6,338 nt of DNA from JBFLVQ01 sp040758525 (GTDB taxonomy: Bacteria; Acidobacteriota; Blastocatellia; Chloracidobacteriales; JADJPF01). How positions within the stretch are numbered: the stretch's first letter is position 1; every line of letters begins with the position of its first letter. This document shows, in pieces, positions 3,863 through 6,338 of this stretch. The DNA is taken from contig JBFLVQ010000570.1 of the NCBI GenBank assembly GCA_040758525.1, positions 1 through 6,338 on the forward strand. Reading direction: 5' to 3'. Below the pieces are notes generated by a model. It made no database searches, had not been told where the DNA came from, and saw nothing but the letters and a program-made list of their open reading frames with translations. The translations under genes and the position numbers were made by a program.

Positions 3863-6338
3863 TTAGCGCCAGAGGTAATAGGTTACTTGAACAATATGTA
3901 CCAACATCAGTGCCAACATCAACGAAGTGAAGATCACATGCGGTGGCAACCAGAGCTTGAGGGCACGATGAATATAGATAAGCGCGTCGATACGACGCAC
4001 CGTTGCCGCCGCATTTACTAAGCGTATAAAAGCCTCTCGCTCGGTCTTATCGGCTAGTGCGTTAGTATCAGCCTGAAAAGTCTGCTGTGTATCCGCAAGC
4101 AACTGGTCCAGTGTCTCACGCTTGAAATACTGCCGCATGAGAAAACCTAACGAAGTGATGGTATTGAGAACACGATCACGCCCAGCAAGAAACTTGCGGT
4201 CAAACTCCTGCTCACGCCCCTGACCTTTTGCTGTCTGGCGCGCAGTTGCAGTAAGATCGGCAATCTCCTGATAGAGTTCTTCACGCCGTAAGCGTAGGTC
4301 CTCAATAAGCAATGGCTCACCCTCGATCTTGGTAAGGGCACGTGGACCCACCCAATAGATGAGAATGCCAAACAGTCCTGTAAGAATCACTAGATCAAAA
4401 CTGATCATCAATGCAGCAGTGAGTAGTCCGCCTAGACTGGTGCCGCCATGTAGTAGTAGCACTACACCTGCAACTACACCAGCATAAGCATGTGTAAGCA
4501 TCCAGTAACGCAATGCCCCAGCACGTCGGCGCCACTGCTTACGCCGTACTGGATAAGCCATTACCACAACGATACCAAGTAGTCCCACAATACCTGTGAT
4601 CCAGCGGAAGTTAAACCAACTGGTGCGCAGTAGTGGAGTACCTAATCCATAGTTGACAATACCAAGCATCACCATACCACAGAGTATCAGTGTGGCAGCA
4701 ATGCCTAAAATATGTACAAGCTGTTTGCCACGGTCGCCAGGGGCCAGATGTGGACCATAGAGTGTTGAACCTTCACGACGGAAAGCTTTACCAGTAATAG
4801 CTTGGATCTCAGCAAAGTAATCAGTGGGCGATACACGTGCCAGCGCCCCTGTAGGACAGTTCTCCTCGCAATTATACTTTTGCACTGAATAGAGCGACTT
4901 GCCATTCTTATCCTGAGGGTTGAGCGGAGTGCTATTGCAGAGGTTACACTTAATTGCTACCAGATCCTCCTCAGCAACTACTGGAGGTGGTTTGGGCTCA
5001 TATTTAAGCCTCAACATACCCAATACACCGTTCTGCCCATTGGCAGGTGGCGCAGCACCCTTACCATCTTTAGCAGCAGGTTTAGCCGCGGCTGGCTTGC
5101 TCTCGCGCTTTAACTGACTACGCTGCACAAGTGAAATAGCATTGTAAGGACACTGTGTAGCACAGTCACCACAACCTATACAGGTTGCTGGATTGATATC
5201 TACCTGGCCACCTTGGAAGCGTGCAATCGCGCCTGTAGGACAGCCCGTCATACACTCAGGATCTTTACAGTGTAAGCAGACCGCCGGTGCTAATATGCTC
5301 TGATTAAGTTGTACTTGTAGTGACTTAGGACGTAGGAAATGTATCCCGCGTCGCACTAATCGTGATTGACCATGAATCTCGTGACAGGCAAGCGAGCAGT
5401 TACCACAACGAACACACAAATCCATGTCCATTATCAGTAGGTTGGTAGCATCTGCCAGCCCTTTATCTAAAATACGGTCTTGTGAAGTCTTTACATCATT
5501 ACTAAAGTTGAACCCTTGTACCGGCTGTGCTGGTGAGCCGGCACTGGTAAAGGGATTGAGTTCAGTGCGCAGCTTTGCCATTAGATCAGGATAGGCCATC
5601 AGCTTCTTAAAAGGGATCTCAAGCACTTCTGTGCGACTTAATACAGTTGTCTTGAAAGGCCACTTTACTCCCCGCTCATTGATCGAATTGACTCCTAAAC
5701 AATGACCAGGACCAAGGTAATCTACTGCCTCGCCACGCTGCTGACCGCTGTTACTAGTACGTTTAATCCAGCCGTCCTTAATAATAAACACTCGATCGAT
5801 TGGACGACCTTCCTGACACATTACGTGACCACGGGCAAAGACTTTAAACTCAGAGACATCCTGTAGCTGTTTCTTGGTCTCTTCGCTGATCGCATTATTA
5901 AGGGCAAGTCCATTGAGGGTAGAATCACGCCCATTATTACGATAGGTAAGATCTAGTGCGGCGCCAAATTTCTTGAGCTTGCGCAACACACGTAATGCTG
6001 GTCGCTGTACCTCAAGCACCTGTACACCGGTATCACGATGTGCCTTAATAGTAGCAGTACGTTGCACACCAGCAAGCACAGCCATTTCACCAAAGGGGCT
6101 GCCATGCTTAAATGTCGCTACTGACTCATCACGCCCTTTTACAAAGACCTCTACCGAACCGTCTACAACAATATAGAAGGTGTTAGTATCCCAGTCACCC
6201 TGGCGTACTACTTCCAGTCCGGGTGGATATTTAAACATTCTTATATATGGTCCGACCTTTTTACCGGGACCGTAATTGCGTCCGTAAACTGATACTTCTA
6301 GATCAACTCCGTACTTGTAGCCATGACTAGGCTCAAAT
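3863..6338 (-). CDS. Dual cyclic-nucleotide-binding domain, four-cluster ferredoxin, cytochrome-b-like membrane protein (5' end beyond window)
   Basis: The frame stays open from an ATG at 6238 to the window edge. The 33 extra codons hold no ATG, GTG or TTG, and no ribosome binding site precedes 6238, so the true start probably lies outside. Numbering from 6238: CNB1 about 1-97 with an intact phosphate-binding cassette (F49 G50 E51 and R60 T61 A62); CNB2 about 115-225 with a degenerate cassette. A DmsB/NrfC-like ferredoxin domain has sixteen cysteines: 275/278/281/285, 321/324/329/333, 353/356/359/363 and 431/434/457/461, with an Ala/Lys/Pro linker at 376-420. Membrane helices lie at about 505-528, 544-563, 577-597, 602-628 and 766-787. 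Helices 3 and 5 each hold two histidines 14 apart (H583/H597, H767/H781), the classic pattern for two stacked b haems. The basic loop at 565-577 places the Fe-S and CNB parts in the cytoplasm. A helical domain at 630-765 separates helices 4 and 5. Likely role: passing electrons between cytoplasmic Fe-S clusters and the membrane or periplasm, tuned by cAMP or a related ligand. Together with the next gene it probably makes one complex. Confidence 0.92.
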   Translation of the reverse strand, partial: FEPSHGYKYGVDLEVSVYGRNYGPGKKVGPYIRMFKYPPGLEVVRQGDWDTNTFYIVVDGSVEVFVKGRDESVATFKHGSPFGEMAVLAGVQRTATIKAHRDTGVQVLEVQRPALRVLRKLKKFGAALDLTYRNNGRDSTLNGLALNNAISEETKKQLQDVSEFKVFARGHVMCQEGRPIDRVFIIKDGWIKRTSNSGQQRGEAVDYLGPGHCLGVNSINERGVKWPFKTTVLSRTEVLEIPFKKLMAYPDLMAKLRTELNPFTSAGSPAQPVQGFNFSNDVKTSQDRILDKGLADATNLLIMDMDLCVRCGNCSLACHEIHGQSRLVRRGIHFLRPKSLQVQLNQSILAPAVCLHCKDPECMTGCPTGAIARFQGGQVDINPATCIGCGDCATQCPYNAISLVQRSQLKRESKPAAAKPAAKDGKGAAPPANGQNGVLGMLRLKYEPKPPPVVAEEDLVAIKCNLCNSTPLNPQDKNGKSLYSVQKYNCEENCPTGALARVSPTDYFAEIQAITGKAFRREGSTLYGPHLAPGDRGKQLVHILGIAATLILCGMVMLGIVNYGLGTPLLRTSWFNFRWITGIVGLLGIVVVMAYPVRRKQWRRRAGALRYWMLTHAYAGVVAGVVLLLHGGTSLGGLLTAALMISFDLVILTGLFGILIYWVGPRALTKIEGEPLLIEDLRLRREELYQEIADLTATARQTAKGQGREQEFDRKFLAGRDRVLNTITSLGFLMRQYFKRETLDQLLADTQQTFQADTNALADKTEREAFIRLVNAAATVRRIDALIYIHRALKLWLPPHVIFTSLMLALMLVHIVQVTYYLWR

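Noticed and set aside
6236..6238. ATG at 6238 as the true start of the CNB gene
   Set aside because: The frame is open to the window edge, there is no ribosome binding site, and the upstream codons look like part of the protein.

Overview
The window carries three genes, all read from the minus strand in one direction and tightly spaced (gaps of 54 and 71 bases), so they probably form part of one operon. Both window edges cut through genes. In transcription order: (1) a 5'-truncated gene (6338-3863) for a membrane protein with two cyclic-nucleotide-binding (CNB) domains, a ferredoxin domain with sixteen cysteines for four [4Fe-4S] clusters, and a five-helix cytochrome-b-like domain; (2) a complete 1066-residue gene (3808-608) fusing an FHA domain, a membrane anchor, a seven-haem cytochrome c domain, a second membrane helix, a ferredoxin domain and an FAD/NAD(P) oxidoreductase; (3) the first 178 codons of a gene (536-1) whose function I do not recognise with confidence. 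It has a possible helix-turn-helix-like start and a stretch that recalls the regulatory domain of 2-isopropylmalate synthase.

The organism is most likely a Gram-negative bacterium with a respiratory lifestyle. Covalent haem motifs lie between two membrane helices, which implies a periplasm and cytochrome c maturation, and the Fe-S content is high. Base composition is mid-range by eye. The tetranucleotide CTAG is not depleted and GATC is about twice as frequent as chance. I cannot name a lineage from this.

Read together, the two large proteins contain every part of an electron path across the membrane: NAD(P)H/FAD and two [4Fe-4S] clusters (protein 2, cytoplasmic end), four [4Fe-4S] clusters (protein 1, cytoplasm), two b haems (protein 1, membrane; paired histidines 14 residues apart in two helices), and seven c haems (protein 2, periplasm). 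Each protein also starts with signal-reading domains: CNB in one, FHA in the other. The working idea is a NAD(P)H-linked transmembrane redox complex that senses a cyclic nucleotide and perhaps a phosphoprotein. The direction of electron flow and the outer partner are not visible here.

Regulatory DNA is sparse. The gap between genes 2 and 3 holds a perfect 15-bp inverted repeat built from four copies of one hexamer. The gap between genes 1 and 2 holds a smaller hairpin. No promoter, tRNA, rRNA, CRISPR array or mobile element was seen.
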